From contig JARKIF010000028.1 in NCBI GenBank assembly GCA_029378245.1, positions 62,001 through 126,000 on the forward strand: a stretch of DNA of 64,000 nt. The letters run 5' to 3'. A program made the position numbers and the translations under genes. The stretch's first letter is position 1. Each line of letters begins with the position of its first letter. Below the pieces are notes generated by a model. It made no database searches and had not been told where the DNA came from. It saw only the letters and a list, made by a program, of their open reading frames with translations. The DNA is from Roridomyces roridus. Lineage: Eukaryota > Basidiomycota > Agaricomycetes > Agaricales > Mycenaceae. Positions 21,711-36,733 of this stretch are shown piece by piece.

Positions 21711-22989
21711 ATGCTACGCTTGCTCATTTTCCTCTCCTGCTCTGCGCTCGCCTTGGCCGGCAACGCCACCAACGGCGCCAACTGCTCTACCAATGACAAC
21801 CGCCTTCAGATTGGCACATACCAATTTTTCAGCGACTGCGATCCCCTCACCTACTGCGCAGCAAATGGCACATGTGTGCCCAGGGGCTGCAGGAAAGACG
21901 AGTCTCCCTTTGGCTACGGTGTAAACGACAGCATCCCCGACCTCTGTCCCACGGGCCAGTTTTGCCCAGACGAAGCGGATGCATGCCAGGCTCTGCTCCC
22001 TGTCAACAGCCCATGCCAACTGAATCGCGACGGTGCTAGCCCATGCCTTTGATTATGCCCCTGGTTCTAATATATCTGCCTCAGACGAGTGCGAGCCACC
22101 GCCGAACGCTGCCCAACTCGCTGACACTACCAGCCGCGGGCGCAATGTCAATGGCGCCGTCTGTCTTAACAACGTCTGCATGTACGTATCAGTTTCATGG
22201 TGGGTTGCGCTCTAACAGGTGTCATAGGTGGGCGAATAGGACATCGGGAGACAGTTGCACGGTCGAAAACACGGCATACATCGGATTCGGTTCGGGCGGC
22301 GAAATCATTGACATCGTGTCACGGTGGGCGCTCCGCATTTCCGAAATAATCCACTCATCCTCTTGCACAGTGGCAACTGCATCGCCGGCTTCTACTGCGA
22401 CTCTGTTGCGCTACAATGCATGGCCGAAAAAAACCTCGGCGAATCGTGCTCGGCTGACAAGGAGTAGGTCTCGATTGCATACAAAATGTCGGACGGAACT
22501 TCACGGAGCATAGGTGTAGTTCCTGGGACTGCCTCGCTAACGGTGTTTGCGGGGTCGACACCACCGTCCCGAAACATGTCGCTGAATGGGTATACATCGT
22601 TGTCGCCATCGGTATCTTTGTCGGTTTGTGTTTATTTCTTTCTACCGTGAAACCCGGCGCGCTCACAGATTCTAGCCATCTTTGGGACATTGCTCGGTCT
22701 TTTCATGATGCACCGCCGCCAGCGTGATCAAGAGCGCAAGAAACGTGTGCAGTATTGGAGGGAACAGAACGCATTCCACCAAAACCTGCAGCAGATACGG
22801 GAGACTGCACATGCCTCCTCTCTTTCTCTTAGTAGTGCCCGCAGCACCATGTACAGTCGTGCCGGTATGCATTCGGACGAAATTCCCATGCTCCAGCATG
22901 CTGCACCCAGGGCCTCCGGTCTGCGACACTACATGAACGACGATAGTACGGATGAACTTGGGGCCCTGATTCAACCCACCACTGGGTGA
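21711..22989 (+). CDS. Secreted/type I membrane Cys-rich protein (Dickkopf-N-like)
   Basis: The start ATG at 21711 opens a signal peptide (MLRLLIFLSCSALALAG). The lumenal part is Cys-rich with regular spacing: CSTNDNRLQIGTYQFFSDCD, YCAANGTC, CPTGQFC, DECEPPPN, NCIAGFYCDSVALQC, GESCSADKE, CSSWDCLANGVC. A transmembrane helix follows (YIVVAIGIFVG, then ILAIFGTLLGLFM), and then a basic cytosolic tail (MHRRQRDQERKKR) ending in QPTTG. Introns fall at about 22034-22082, 22182-22227 and further 3'. Many mushroom proteins of this layout are annotated as Dickkopf N-terminal cysteine-rich domain proteins; the assignment here is from Cys pattern alone. A role in the wall or at the cell surface is inference. 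Confidence 0.75.
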
Positions 22990-24375
22990 CGGGGGGTCTT
23001 GAGGACTAGATATTGTTTACCATGGACAGCTTATATTATTAATTTAGTGCGGGGAGAGGCTCGGAAGCGGCCAAAACCTTGCTTGCTGAATGAATTCGTG
23101 CTATTTCGCATGTTCGTGGCAGCTCACAGCCCAGAATCAAGTTTCGGACCTCAGAACGAAATGTCGCGGCCGGAATCTCAGCAAATCTGTCAAGTTGAAA
23201 TATGGTTTGAGTATGGTGCTGCCGTTTGCCACGCCTACAGTTTGCCTCAAAAGAAGTGCTACTTACACGCCGATTTACTTGAATAGTTTTCGAAAATAGC
23301 GGACTAGGAATTTAGCTCGCCTTTTGAGGCGGCAGGCCCGGGGTGCAACGGCTCGCCTATCGAGGACCGAGGTTCAACGTTCAACACGGTCATGGGGTAC
23401 CGGGGTCAGGGACGCTTGCGGTCTGATTCCGGCCGCAGGCTTGGTATGCCTTCCGGCAGGGATTTTCCGAGCCATTTTCGGCCGTGGGTCGAGACTGCAG
23501 TGTCGAGGTATTATACTTATAAGCAATTTCCTGTTCGTTCTAGCCAGTCGCGTGCCTCGACTTTTAAATTATTACTTAGAACGGTGTTTCCTGCGCAGAC
23601 AAACCTATGCTGCCTGGAATTTCAGAATCAACATCCAATGCTTTTATGTCACGTACTATTCTACCACAGGCAGTCAGTACATGAGACCAAGCGCCGAACG
23701 GGCGAATCTGCAAGCCAAAAAAAAAAATTAAAAAAACTGGCACCCCAACGGCCACTGCAACAACGACACCGAGAGACGCCTCGCGCTTCATCGCGACACG
23801 CCCCGCGCGCTTGAATCTCGTGGGCCCCACCCGCGAGCAGTACAGGCATGGTACAACCAGCAGAGTGTCGTAAAATTGAAGATACAGCTTGTGGGCAGCC
23901 GCAGGAGGAGGAGGAGGATGTGTATTCCTCCCGTGCGATTCCAGCTGATGAAACCTCAAATCGCACAACTTGTGTGCATGCATGGCCGCCTTCGTCCAGC
24001 GTAGTCTGGACCTTGACGGAACACCGCAGGGTGTGTGGCAGAGAGCGAGGTGTAGGATGTAGGCGGCAGTACAGCAATACACAACGATGATGAGCCAGAG
24101 CAGTGCATGGGCGGAGGCAGCGGGATGCGAATGATCCTCGTGGCGAGCAGCAGCAGAGGTGGTGCGGTGCCGTCAAAGAAGACCGAGCGCATATCGGATA
24201 GGCCGGCCTGCCGCACGACTTAGCTGACGGGTGGCGGGCGTGGCACATTTCTGGACTAGTGTGACGTGGCGGCGGGCGGCATCGGCTGCTCGTTTGGGCT
24301 TGCCAGGGTCGTTCCTCCCCGTGATTATGACATTCTGAAGGTCAGTCTGCATAGTGCAAGTAGCTGGGATTAGTC
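22990..24375. other. No gene recognised
   Basis: No coding exon is supported. A GAGGAGGAGGAGGATG run lies near 23905, a poly-A tract near 23719, and a tRNA-like phrase ACCGAGGTTCAACG near 23361. Open frames on the minus strand here have biased composition and no motif. Confidence 0.5.
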
Positions 24376-25116
24376 CATCAGGAAAACACTAGCCGAGCCA
24401 TAGCTCGCCATAGTGCCCATAGTACTCTGCAGTACTATGGCCACTATGGCAACACTATGGGTCACTCTGGCATCTCTGTCGCTTGGTGGCTTGACATGCC
24501 TGTCCGTTTCGAATTGACTTGTTTGACACGGCTACCACAACAAGGCTGGACTCCATTTAAGCTGTGGTTTCGTGTCGTGCGCCACCTCTCCTCTCCCCCA
24601 CCTTCAACACCACCATCCTCGAGCCACTAATCCGACTGTCCCCGAATTCCCCGCGGGTACCCATGTTCAACTTCGTCCATCCGTGCCCCGTTTGCGAGTA
24701 TCCGCTGACAAGTTGCTTTTGAATTCACGATATCCCGAGCCAAGAGAGTCCGAGTTCAATCCGAGTCGCTGAGACTCAAGGTACGTGTACATGCATGTGT
24801 TTTCGCATCGTTCAAGTCCGAGTTGTGGTGCGCCCACTGCGCCATGTAGATTCCTGCTGCCCTGTATTAGATAGTAGTTAAATTCATGCATTTTTTCCGT
24901 TCTACTTTGCCGTTGTATTGTGCTGCCAGCGTGCGAGATCGGAGAATCCAGAGGAAGCCTTAATTTTGGAACTGTCCATATTAAGTGTCGGCAAGCAGCT
25001 ACTGCATAGTGCTGCATAGTGCTGCATAGCGCTGCATAGCGGGGATGTATCTATGGGCACTATGGCGCTATGCAGCACTACACAGTGCTCTCCAGTGACC
25101 CCCAGTTTTCCTGATG
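24376..25116. mobile_element. Non-autonomous inverted-repeat DNA element (MITE-like)
   Basis: Perfect 12-bp terminal inverted repeats CATCAGGAAAAC (24376-24387) and GTTTTCCTGATG (25105-25116) bound 741 bp. Just inside each end is a cluster of short palindromic copies of CACTATGG/CCATAGTG, for example CAGTACTATGGCCACTATGG at the left and GCTGCATAGTGCTGCATAG repeated at the right. Such subterminal repeats are usual in DNA transposons. No transposase is encoded. I could not find a convincing target-site duplication, so the family is not assigned. Confidence 0.6.
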
Positions 25117-25630
25117 TCGCGATATCATGAAGGAGAGATATCGTGATGCACCAAGAAATTCCGACCCTATAGTGTCCACTATGACCGAGTGGTCATTCCT
25201 ATGCTAAGCCGCGCCGAGGCTGGGAGGAAACACGCTCCCTGAGGTGCGAGCGCGTCAAGATGATGAGGGCTTGGTGAAGACAGAGAGTGGGTTTGCACGC
25301 GCTTGGCCATCAGCCTGGCTGCCGGCGAAACGGCAAGCTCTCACGATTTCCGGTGTCTCGATCAAGTGAGCGAAAAAAAATGGATTTTTGAGTCCAAAAG
25401 AACCCGGATTTCATGCTCATATGGGCGAACGATGCCGGACATTTGCTCTGTCAAGGTCCGGTCAAATCTCAGGGAGATCTCTCTCTCTATCTTCCCTTTC
25501 TTTTCTTTTTTGGTAATTCTTTTATTTCCTCTTGTGTACCCACAGCACCAGTATCGAGCCGGATTTTCTGTGCAAAAATTTGGTTCAAATATGATTGAAC
25601 GAAACCCCCTTGGCCTCCCCCCCAATGACA

Positions 25631-25669
25631 CCGATAAGGTCACGTGACAGCCGATAAGGTCATGTGATT
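25631..25669 (+). promoter_or_regulatory. Tandem GATA plus E-box-like motif
   Basis: The unit CCGATAAGGTCACGTGACAG is followed at once by CCGATAAGGTCATGTGATT. Each combines a GATAAG site with a CACGTG or CATGTG site. Tandem spacing suggests a binding array, but the nearest clear start codon is 880 bp away. Confidence 0.4.
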
Positions 25670-26029
25670 TGTCTTGCGTGAGTTCGATACAGTGTGGGGT
25701 CAGTTCTTTTTTTCTGTAAATTCCACCCTAGCCTCCTCAAGCTCCTCAAGCTCCAACAACCTAACTTAACCAACTGAGCCTAACTTGAACCTGGTCTATC
25801 AGATCTAGCCACCCATTCACCGTGGATACTGTACCTAACTGCCCATTCACTGTGGATTCTCAGAGGGGTATTCACAGCCGAGGCTGCGGGGGAGGTATTG
25901 ACAGTCTGGGTAGGACAATGTCATTCAACTGAGCCTGCTTTAACTTTATTAAAACTTCGAGATCAGATTCAGCCTAACCAACCAACCCACCCTTCTCTCA
26001 TTGTAGAATAACAAAATGCTGACAAAAAA

Positions 26030-26130
26030 ATTGACCAGCACCAAGAATTGAACTCGAGACATTCAAGAAATGAAGGATCATGAAGATGGGACACCGGAAC
26101 CGCAGAGCCACTGGGACATTGGTTAGTGGC
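26030..26130 (-). repeat. tRNA-derived repeat unit (SINE-like)
   Basis: Read on the minus strand it has an A-box-like CCCAGTGGCTCTGCGGTT and a B-box-like GAGTTCAATTC about 55 nt later, with an ending TTGGTGCTGG. It does not fold as an intact tRNA. Confidence 0.4.
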
Positions 26131-26481
26131 CGCCACGTGGCGTCACAGTCCCAGTAAATGCCAAGAAACCCCCACGTGCCTTGATATCAATCCGATTAGC
26201 CTTTTTTGGACATGTCATTGAGGGGGAGGCGTGCGCCAGCTGATTGAACGGGGGCGAGATCCCGTCATCACGGGACACGTGCTGCTCCCTTCTCAATGAC
26301 AATGACATTCTCATGGACGACGTTGGACGTCGTCACGTCGATGACATCGTTTCTTTTCCTAAGTTTTGCAGGTATCTTCATGGCTGGTGCCCAGTCGGAT
26401 AAGTCATCCGATCTTGCACAGCCGGAGATTCGTGACACGGAATCGAAACGGAATTACAAAGTTGCTTTTGTCGCTTAATCA

Positions 26482-26518
26482 GATCTTCGGAAGATCGCTG
26501 ATTCAGCGGTATATAAGT
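26482..26518 (+). promoter_or_regulatory. Inverted repeat and TATA box of MDR copy 2
   Basis: GATCTTCGGAAGATC at 26482-26496 is a perfect inverted repeat with a single central base. GTATATAAG at 26510-26518 is a TATA box 31-39 nt before the ATG at 26549. Copy 1 has the same arrangement in weaker form. The inverted repeat is a candidate binding site for a dimeric regulator. Confidence 0.5.
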
Positions 26519-26548
26519 TCTCGCGACGGAGAATTTCTTCCCACAGAA

Positions 26549-28017
26549 ATGTCTTCCCCTACCACCGCCCGCGAGTACGCCTACACCGAGGTGTGCACTC
26601 TCTCCGCCTGTCCCTCGAATGATTGTTGATCCAAGTGCTCTCAGACCGGTTCCTTCAATAACCTCGTCATTCGGGAGGTTCCTGTGCCCACCCCCAAGGC
26701 TAATGAGGTCCTGGTGAAGACCCGCGCGGTGTCTCTTCAGGTGCGGGGTCCCTTGTGTGCCATAAGCAAATGATCTGACTATCGGACCAGTTCCGCGACC
26801 TGATGGTTTCCAGTGGATCCTACCCTGCCCAGTGCGTTACTCATGACGATAATGCTTGCTGAAATTAAGCGTTGTGCCCATCCGCCAGATTACCACCCAA
26901 TCTCGTCCCATGCTCCGACATGGCTGGCGAAATCGTCGCCGTGGGCGAAGACGTGAAGGGTTGGAAAGCTGGCGATCGCATCTGCGCCAACTTCATGATC
27001 GACAAGATTCACAACGATTTCATGTCGATGGAGGTCGCCAACAGCGCGCTGGGTGGCGCGATCCACGGTGTGTTGACGGAATACAGGTGCTTCCCTGCCC
27101 ATGTGAGTCCACTGCACATCCATATCGGCGTCGGCTGACAGACGCTCAAAGTCCCTTGTCGCCATCCCAAGCCACCTCTCGTACGAAGAGGCCTCGACGC
27201 TGCCGTATGCATTCAATTTTCATCCCACGGTTTGCCTTTTGAACATTTTACGTAGCTGTGCTGCCCTCACGGCATACAACGCTCTCATGTCTGGGTACGA
27301 GCCCCTGAAGGCCGGGGACGTCGTTCTCGTCCAGGGAACGGGCGGTGTGTCCATGTGCGTATCAAACCCTCACAATCGCCCCTCGCTCTCACACTCAAAC
27401 TTAGCTTCGCACTCCAATTCGCTGTGGCCTCCGGCGCAACCGTCATCGCCCTCTCCTCCTCTGACGAAAAACTCCAAACCGCAACCAAATTCGGCGCCAA
27501 GCACGTCATCAACTACACGACCACCCCCAACTGGGACCAGGAGGTGCTCAAGCTGACCGGCGGGAAAGGCGTCGACCGGGTCATCGAGGTTGTCGGTAAC
27601 GCGACGCTTGAACGGTCCATCTCCGCTGTCAAGATTGACGGGTGTATCGATATCATTGGGCTCTTGGGTGGCGTTGGCGTCCGTGTTCTCTCACTTTTCT
27701 TTTGGAGAAAACTGAATCATTTGCAAGGCTGAGGTCCCGCCCGTCGACATCATCCGAGCCAGCATTTTCAAGGGGTTGAAGATCCGTGGAATCTTTGTCG
27801 GCTCCGTCATTCAGTGTGTTTTCTCCTTGGTCTTGCCTTAACCATCGACGTCTGATATCTGCCCAGATTCGGTAAAATGAACAAACTGCTCGCAGCCAAC
27901 CCCGAGGCAACGCGTCCCTTGATCGACAAGGTGTTTGAGTTTGAGAACGCCAAGGAGGCGTTTGCGCATTTGGCGTCGCAGAAGCATGTCGGGAAGGTCG
28001 TTATCAAGGTCAACTGA
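26549..28017 (+). CDS. MDR zinc-type alcohol dehydrogenase-like oxidoreductase
   Basis: A medium-chain dehydrogenase/reductase, probably NAD(P)H-dependent and cytosolic. Exons join in one frame: [14 protein letters not shown], then [112 protein letters not shown], the Rossmann glycine motif [75 protein letters not shown] and [11 protein letters not shown]. The GroES-like N-terminal half comes first and the nucleotide-binding half second. The structural-zinc four-Cys lobe of classical ADH was not seen, so it is closer to quinone-oxidoreductase-like MDRs. The substrate is unknown. The gene is intact and is the probable functional partner of the broken copy at 19951. Confidence 0.85.
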
Positions 28018-28089
28018 ATGTGTATAAAATGTAGTTTGTATGTACGTTTTTTTGTATGCGATGAAAAAAGATTGTTACGCAGTGAACGT

Positions 28090-29066
28090 TCACTGACCTC
28101 CAGCTCGCTCCGCCCAGTATCTCTCCTCGTCCCTGGCCCTGTGTAACAGAGCGAGCAACGCTTCTGCAGTTTGCCACTGCATATACAGCGCCTGATCCCA
28201 AGGCGCATCATCTGCAGGATGCCTCCTAACTCCTCCCAAGGACGTCAACTTTGGAAACACACTCGACAAAAACAGGGCGACCTTAAAGGGATCCCCAATG
28301 GGCGAGTCAGATAGCCCGCCGAGCCTGGAGAGGGACACCTGTTGCGGCCTCTTATCTTCGAGTTTAAATGCTTCCCATTCAGGCACGGTCCTCGCATCAA
28401 GTGGGAGCCGTAGTTGCTTCAGGGATGGGCAGAACTGGGCAAAGGCAAGGAGGGCGTGGAGTGTCGTGTCTGAGGGAATCCCTTTGGACATATCAGAGCC
28501 GATCTGGAGGAGGGTAATCCGTGGCCAGGCGCGTGCGAGACTCGTCGCTGAGATGTCGTCCAAGCGAAACCCAATGGGCGCCTCCAGAAGAACGACCGTG
28601 AGATCCTTCAAGGTGAAAAGTGGGGAGAGAAGCGAGGCTGAAATTGCGTACATATCGACGTGCGTTGGGTCGTTGATGTCGAGGGGTTCTCAGCAGGGAC
28701 CGCATCTAACACAAAGGACGTCCGGCGAAAAGGATAGCGCGATAGCATTCCACCTGTGCTGTTGTGGCCGCATCTTTGGGAAGCCCGATATACGACCTGC
28801 GAACGCCCCGCATTTGAAACCGGGAGAGCACCTCCGACACGGCGCGTACATCCGACACGTTCAAGTCCAAACTCTCCATAGGAGGGAGAGATTCTTCGAC
28901 TTGGTTCCCGGTGATGGTGGAGACTTGGAACGCCTTGCAAGTTGAACTTGCAAGGGCGGCGAGGGTACTACGCTCGGGTTGCTCGGGCTCAGGTCGGCGA
29001 TAGCGAGAAGTATCGTCCTGCATCTTCTCGCATATCATGACCAAATGCTGAGGCTTTGATGCATCG
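28090..29066 (-). pseudogene. F-box/LRR-type pseudogene with internal deletion
   Basis: The C-terminal part is well kept (MYAISASLLSPLFTLKDLTV to DEERYWAERAGGQ, 28653-28090). Upstream, a start-like MHQSL at 29066 is followed by a frame change into QHLVMICEKM and TLAALASSTCKAFQ. The next words (VSTITGNQVEESLPPMESLD, VRAVSEVLSRFQMRGVRR) belong to the middle of the protein. About 200 residues, including WER-PL-YARRV and the first leucine-rich stretch, are missing. A stop then separates this from the C-terminal frame. It is divergent from the intact copy at 29164 with under 100 bp between starts. Confidence 0.75.
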
Positions 29067-29120
29067 CAAGAGTATGTAGTCAGGAGTTGGTTCGGAGGAA
29101 AGAGGTAACGGATCACATGA

Positions 29121-29128
29121 CACGCGTG
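29121..29128. promoter_or_regulatory. CACGCGTG palindrome upstream of F-box copy
   Basis: GATCACATGACACGCGTGAC ends about 34 nt before the ATG of the F-box gene at 29164. The same phrase, with one change in the core (GACACTCGTGACAC), precedes the copy at 31126, and the intact core recurs at 17074-17081 by a third F-box gene. Confidence 0.45.
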
Positions 29129-29163
29129 ACACTCGTGACACTTGCTCTCTTCTTTCATCCAGC

Positions 29164-30779
29164 ATGCACCGTGGCCTCGGCATCCCAGAGATTCTGTCCA
29201 ATATTTGCGAGCTCATCCCAAATGACACCGAGCGCGACCTTCACTGCCTCGACTCGGGCACCAATCACACCCTGGCCGCGCTTGCAAGAACCTGTCGCGC
29301 CTTTCAGAATCCAGCGCTCGATGTCTTGTGGAACAGCCAATTTACTATTCTCAACGTCATCCGATGTATGCCTGAAGATATCTGGGAGTGGACGGACGAA
29401 GAGCTGGACGAGGACGATGAGGACGAGGAAGTGGTAAGTCGCAGCATTTGCCAGCCCTTACCTTTTTGACCAGTTGTTAGTCGCCCATTGCGCTGAAAAG
29501 ACCTGTCTTTCCTGAGGACTGGGAGCGACCTCTTTACTACGCTCGACGTGTCCGACATTTCGCGTTGGGCGATGAACATGTTCCATCCGCGTGCTACGAT
29601 ATATTGCGCGTGTCTCTACCAGCCGAGCACCTTTTCCCCAAGATCGAGACTTTGCAATTGTACACAACACAGAGCCATGTGTTTCCCAACTACCCACTAT
29701 TTCTTGGCCCGCGATTAACGACGTTGCATCTGGGTGTCTGCCAATCCGTCGTTCATCTGACCATGCTTCTTGACCTTGCGACGCAATGTCCACGGCTTCA
29801 GGAAGTGACCATCCGGTGCTCGGAATTGGAGCCATCCCCGCAACTCCAGGCCTTCTCTTTCGTCGCGATCCACTTGAAGGAGCTTCGCTCTCTCAATGTT
29901 CCTTGTCTGGATGGTCCGTCGCTGGATCACCTGTCAGGCCTTGCGAGCCTAGAATTTATGGCTCTAGTGCGTCAGCCCGTATTCGACATTCCCTCCGTCC
30001 CGGCGAGAATCCAGGCGGAAGATTGTCATGTCCACGGTGAGATGATGATGAACATCAGCCTGAGCGACACCCGCGCCGTGTCGGAGGTGCTCTCCCGCTT
30101 TCAAGCGCGATCTGTCCGAATGCTGATAATCGAGCTGCCCCGGGATACTCGCGCTGCAGTCTTTTTGGAATGCTGCAGCGTTGTGGTCGCCCAGTGTCGC
30201 GGCCATCCACCGTCCTCCCTTACTATCCGATGCGAGACATTCCCCAAGATCATGCACACCGCAGACCAGATTGCAGTCTACAAAGTTCCGGTCGCACTTC
30301 TATCTCCACTTTTCATCTTCGAAAATCTCACATCCGTGTATCTGGCAGCACCCGTCGGTTTCGACCTGGATGACGACTCTGTTGCGAGCCTCGCACGCGC
30401 CTGGCCACGTATCCACTACCTGAGCCTCGTCTCCAGCATGTCCAAAAACGTTCCCTCACGCGCGACGCTCCTCGCGCTCCTCTCCTTCGCCAAGCACTGT
30501 CCCTTTCTCAGCAGTCTCACACTCTCGCTGGACGCTAAGGTTGTGCCTACTATCGCGTCTGGTCCGGACACACCCCGGCCACAGCAGCGAGCCCTCTCCT
30601 CGTTGGTCGTTTGCGACTCACCGATTGACTCACCGCTCGCGGTGGCCGTATTTCTCTCCAGCTTGTTCCCGAGGCTGAGAAATGTCTCATCGAGAGGAGG
30701 ACTTGTCGATCTGGCTGCACAGTGGAAAGCGGTAGACAAAGCTCTCCCTCTGGTGGGCGTTTCCCGTACCGAGGAGTAA
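29164..30779 (+). CDS. F-box/LRR-type protein, intact copy
   Basis: Exon 1 (29164-29433) encodes MHRGLGIPEILSNICELI, then TLAALARTCRAFQNPALDVL, the F-box-like helices, and an acidic end (EELDEDDEDEEV). A 47-nt intron leads to exon 2 (29481-30779), starting SPIALKRPVFPEDWERPLYY. It has leucine-rich-like strands (LFLGPRLTTLHLGVCQSVVH, LKELRSLNVPCLDGPSLDH), the VGFDLDDDSVASLARAWPRI block, and ends ALPLVGVSRTEE, lacking the usual ERYW terminus. The product is about 522 residues. It probably acts as a substrate adaptor of an SCF ubiquitin ligase; the target is unknown. The gene, its promoter and its 3' flank were duplicated in tandem to give 31126-32808. Confidence 0.8.
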
Positions 30780-30928
30780 TATTGGAGATAATAATTGGAC
30801 TGGTATGAATGGGCAGAATACTTCATCTTGTGCACTCAAATTCGTAGTGGCAGTGGTTGTTTCGTCTTTGACAAGTGCCTGGGCGCGAGTGACTCGGAGA
30901 ACAGTACTTACTCAAGCGACAGGGAAAA

Positions 30929-31110
30929 TGATACGTAGGGACTCCAGAGTAGTAAGACCAAGTTAGTAGGTGAGGGTGAGCAGAAGACGAAATCTCAAAA
31001 TAATAGAAGTAAAAAAGGACAGCACAATAAGTATGCGTGTTGTATGCGGGTGGACGGGTTAACGGATCACATGACACTCGTGACACCGCTTAGAACTTGT
31101 CCCGAGTCCT
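30929..31110 (+). repeat. Duplicated flank of F-box tandem unit (copy 1)
   Basis: The stretch with ATACGTAGGGACTCCAGAG, GGTGAGGGTGAGCAGAAGAC and TGTATGCGGGTGGACGGG is repeated at 32985-33110 with few differences, one unit (about 2.05 kb) downstream. It marks the edges of the tandem duplication that includes the F-box genes at 29164 and 31126. Confidence 0.7.
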
Positions 31111-31125
31111 CTTCTTTCATCGCTC

Positions 31126-32808
31126 ATGCACCGTGGACTGGGCATCCCAGAGATTCTGTCCAATATCTGCGACCTCACCCAAAATGGTGCCGAACTCCAC
31201 TTTCACAGTCTCAACCCTGATACAAAACATACTCTAAACGCGTTTGCAAGTTGTTTGCAAGAACTTGTAGAGCATTCCAGAATCCAGCGCTCGATGCTTT
31301 GTGGAGATACCAATCCACCATTCTTAACCTCATTGACTGCATGCCTGAAGATATCTGGGAGTGGCCGGATGAGGGTAGCGAGGCAGAGATTCCGGTATGT
31401 CGTCGCATTTACATGCCTCGCCCTCCTGTTTTTTTGACTGATCGATGTCAGACCCTGAAAAGAGTCATATGTCCCGAGGACTGGGAGCGCCCACTTTTTA
31501 CGCACGACGAGTGCGATATTTCACCCTTTCGGCCGATGAACATCTCGCACCCACGTTCTACGACGTATTGCGCGACTCTTTGCCGTCGAGCACTTGTTTC
31601 CCAATATCGAGTATCTGGAATGGAACACCAAAGAGGGCCGTTTGTTTCCGCAGTACCGACTGTTTGTGGGCCCGCGATTGACCACCTTGAACCTCGGCGT
31701 CTGCCAATCGGTCGTTCATCTCTCCCTTCTTCCTGGCCTTGCCACGCAATGTCCACGGCTCCAGGAAGTGACCATCGAATGTTCGGAATTCGATTTGACC
31801 CCGCAACGCCATGCCTTCTCCTTCATCACGAGGTTGTGGAAAGAGCTACGGCACCTCGAGGTTGCCTGTCTGGATGGTTCGTCGCTGGATCACTTATCGA
31901 GCCTTCCGAGCCTGGAATGTCTCATATTATCCTCTCAAACCCCATGGACATTTGCTATCATCCCGGCGAGGACCGAAGCGGAAGAATGTCATGACCCCAT
32001 GGATAACATGAGTATCAACGTGACGGACACCCACGCCGTGTCGGAAGTGCTCTCCCGCTTCCAAACGCGACCGCTTCACGCACTGGAAATCAGGCTCCCC
32101 CGCGATACTCCTGCTGCAGCCTTCTTGGAGTGCTGCAGCGCTGTGGTCGGGCAGCGCCGCGACCATCCACCATCCTCCCTGACCATCCAATGCAAAGCAT
32201 TCACTGCGAACGGGAACACTGTCGCCGACGCAGCCCAAATCACCACCTATCAAGTCGCAGTCACCCTCCTCTCCCCACTCTTCATCTTCGAAAATCTCAC
32301 TTGCGTCGAACTCACGGCACCCGTCGGTTTTGATTTTGACAATGACTCTATTGCGAGCCTCGCATGCGCCTGGCCGCGGATCCAACACCTGGAACTCGTC
32401 TCCAGCATGTTCCAAAACATCCCTTCACGCGCTACACTCCTCGCGCTCGTCGCCTTCGCCAAGCACTGTCGTTCCCTCAGATTGCTCAAACTCTCGCTGA
32501 ACGCCAAGGTCGTACCTACATGGCAGACCCTCGCGTCTAGTCCGGATGCACCCCGGCCGCAGCAGCGGGTCCTCTCCTCGTTGTACGTTCGCGACTCACC
32601 GGTTGGTTCGCCGCTTGCGGTAGCAGTCTTCCTTTCCAGCTTGTTTCCAAAGCTGAGACACATCTCAACCTCATCGCAAGGAATACTCCAGACGGAACAA
32701 GTGGAACAAGTTGACCCTCTGAATTCGCAGTGGAAAGCGGTAGAAAAAGCCCTCCCTCTGTTGGGCGTTGCCCGTGCCGAGGAGCGATACTGGAACTCGT
32801 CGAGCTGA
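31126..32808 (+). pseudogene. F-box/LRR-type gene with frameshifted N terminus
   Basis: This is a tandem duplicate of the gene at 29164. The start MHRGLGIPEILSNICDL is kept, but a duplicated 11-bp TTTGCAAGTTG near 31240 breaks the frame inside the F-box helix before ARTCRAFQNPAL. After the intron (about 31394-31450) a missing T in the run at about 31495 and another single-base change near 31583 shift the frame twice more. From 31594 to 32808 about 400 residues are open without a break (FPNIEYLEW through ARAEERYWNSSS). So the F-box half is lost and the leucine-rich-like half is preserved. An N-terminally shortened product could in principle be made. Small assembly errors would also explain this pattern, but three in 350 bp is many. 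Confidence 0.7.
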
Positions 32809-32984
32809 TTGAATGCTTTTGTGTACGTTGCTCATTCAAACTTGTACTTCGTGGTTGTTCAACCTGTGGCAACAGCCATGATTTATTCCATCTTTTTCGC
32901 CTTCCACCGCCCAACTGTCGCCGCCTGAGTGTGAGCGAAAACGCATCTAAATACCGTAGCCAGCGACATAGGAAGTAGGGAAGA

Positions 32985-33110
32985 TGATACGTAGGGACTC
33001 CAGAGTAGTAAGACAATAGTAGGTGAGGGTGAGCAGAAGACGAAATCTCGAAATAATAGAAGTAAAAAAGGGAGAGTACAATATGCGTGTTGTATACGGG
33101 TGGACGGGTG
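32985..33110 (+). repeat. Duplicated flank of F-box tandem unit (copy 2)
   Basis: This is the second copy of the flank at 30929-31062, ending in TGTATACGGGTGGACGGG. Unlike the first copy it is not followed by another F-box gene; the VPS74-like gene begins 130 bp further on. Confidence 0.7.
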
Positions 33111-33239
33111 ATGGAGGATATAAGAATGCTTGCGTTACTTGTTGCTGTATTTTGTTCTGCTTCTCCTTCCCCACTTTCCCTTGGCGCCCCATCCGTCCAT
33201 CCATCCATCCATCCAGACTATAGAAACGAAACTCCCAGG

Positions 33240-36733
<3,494 letters not shown>

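Larger units (their letters stand above)
25117..26481. other. Intergenic tract between the element and MDR copy 2
   Basis: No gene is supported. It holds an inverted GATATC/GATATC pair right after the element (25120-25145), the E-box pair described separately, a short repeat of CCCATTCAC(C/T)GTGGAT at 25811 and 25842, and a tRNA-like repeat on the minus strand. Confidence 0.5.

Noticed and set aside
23576..24248. Overlapping long minus-strand frames
   Set aside because: Rich in Cys, Ser and His without any motif, and overlapping each other in several frames, which is typical of non-coding GC-rich DNA.
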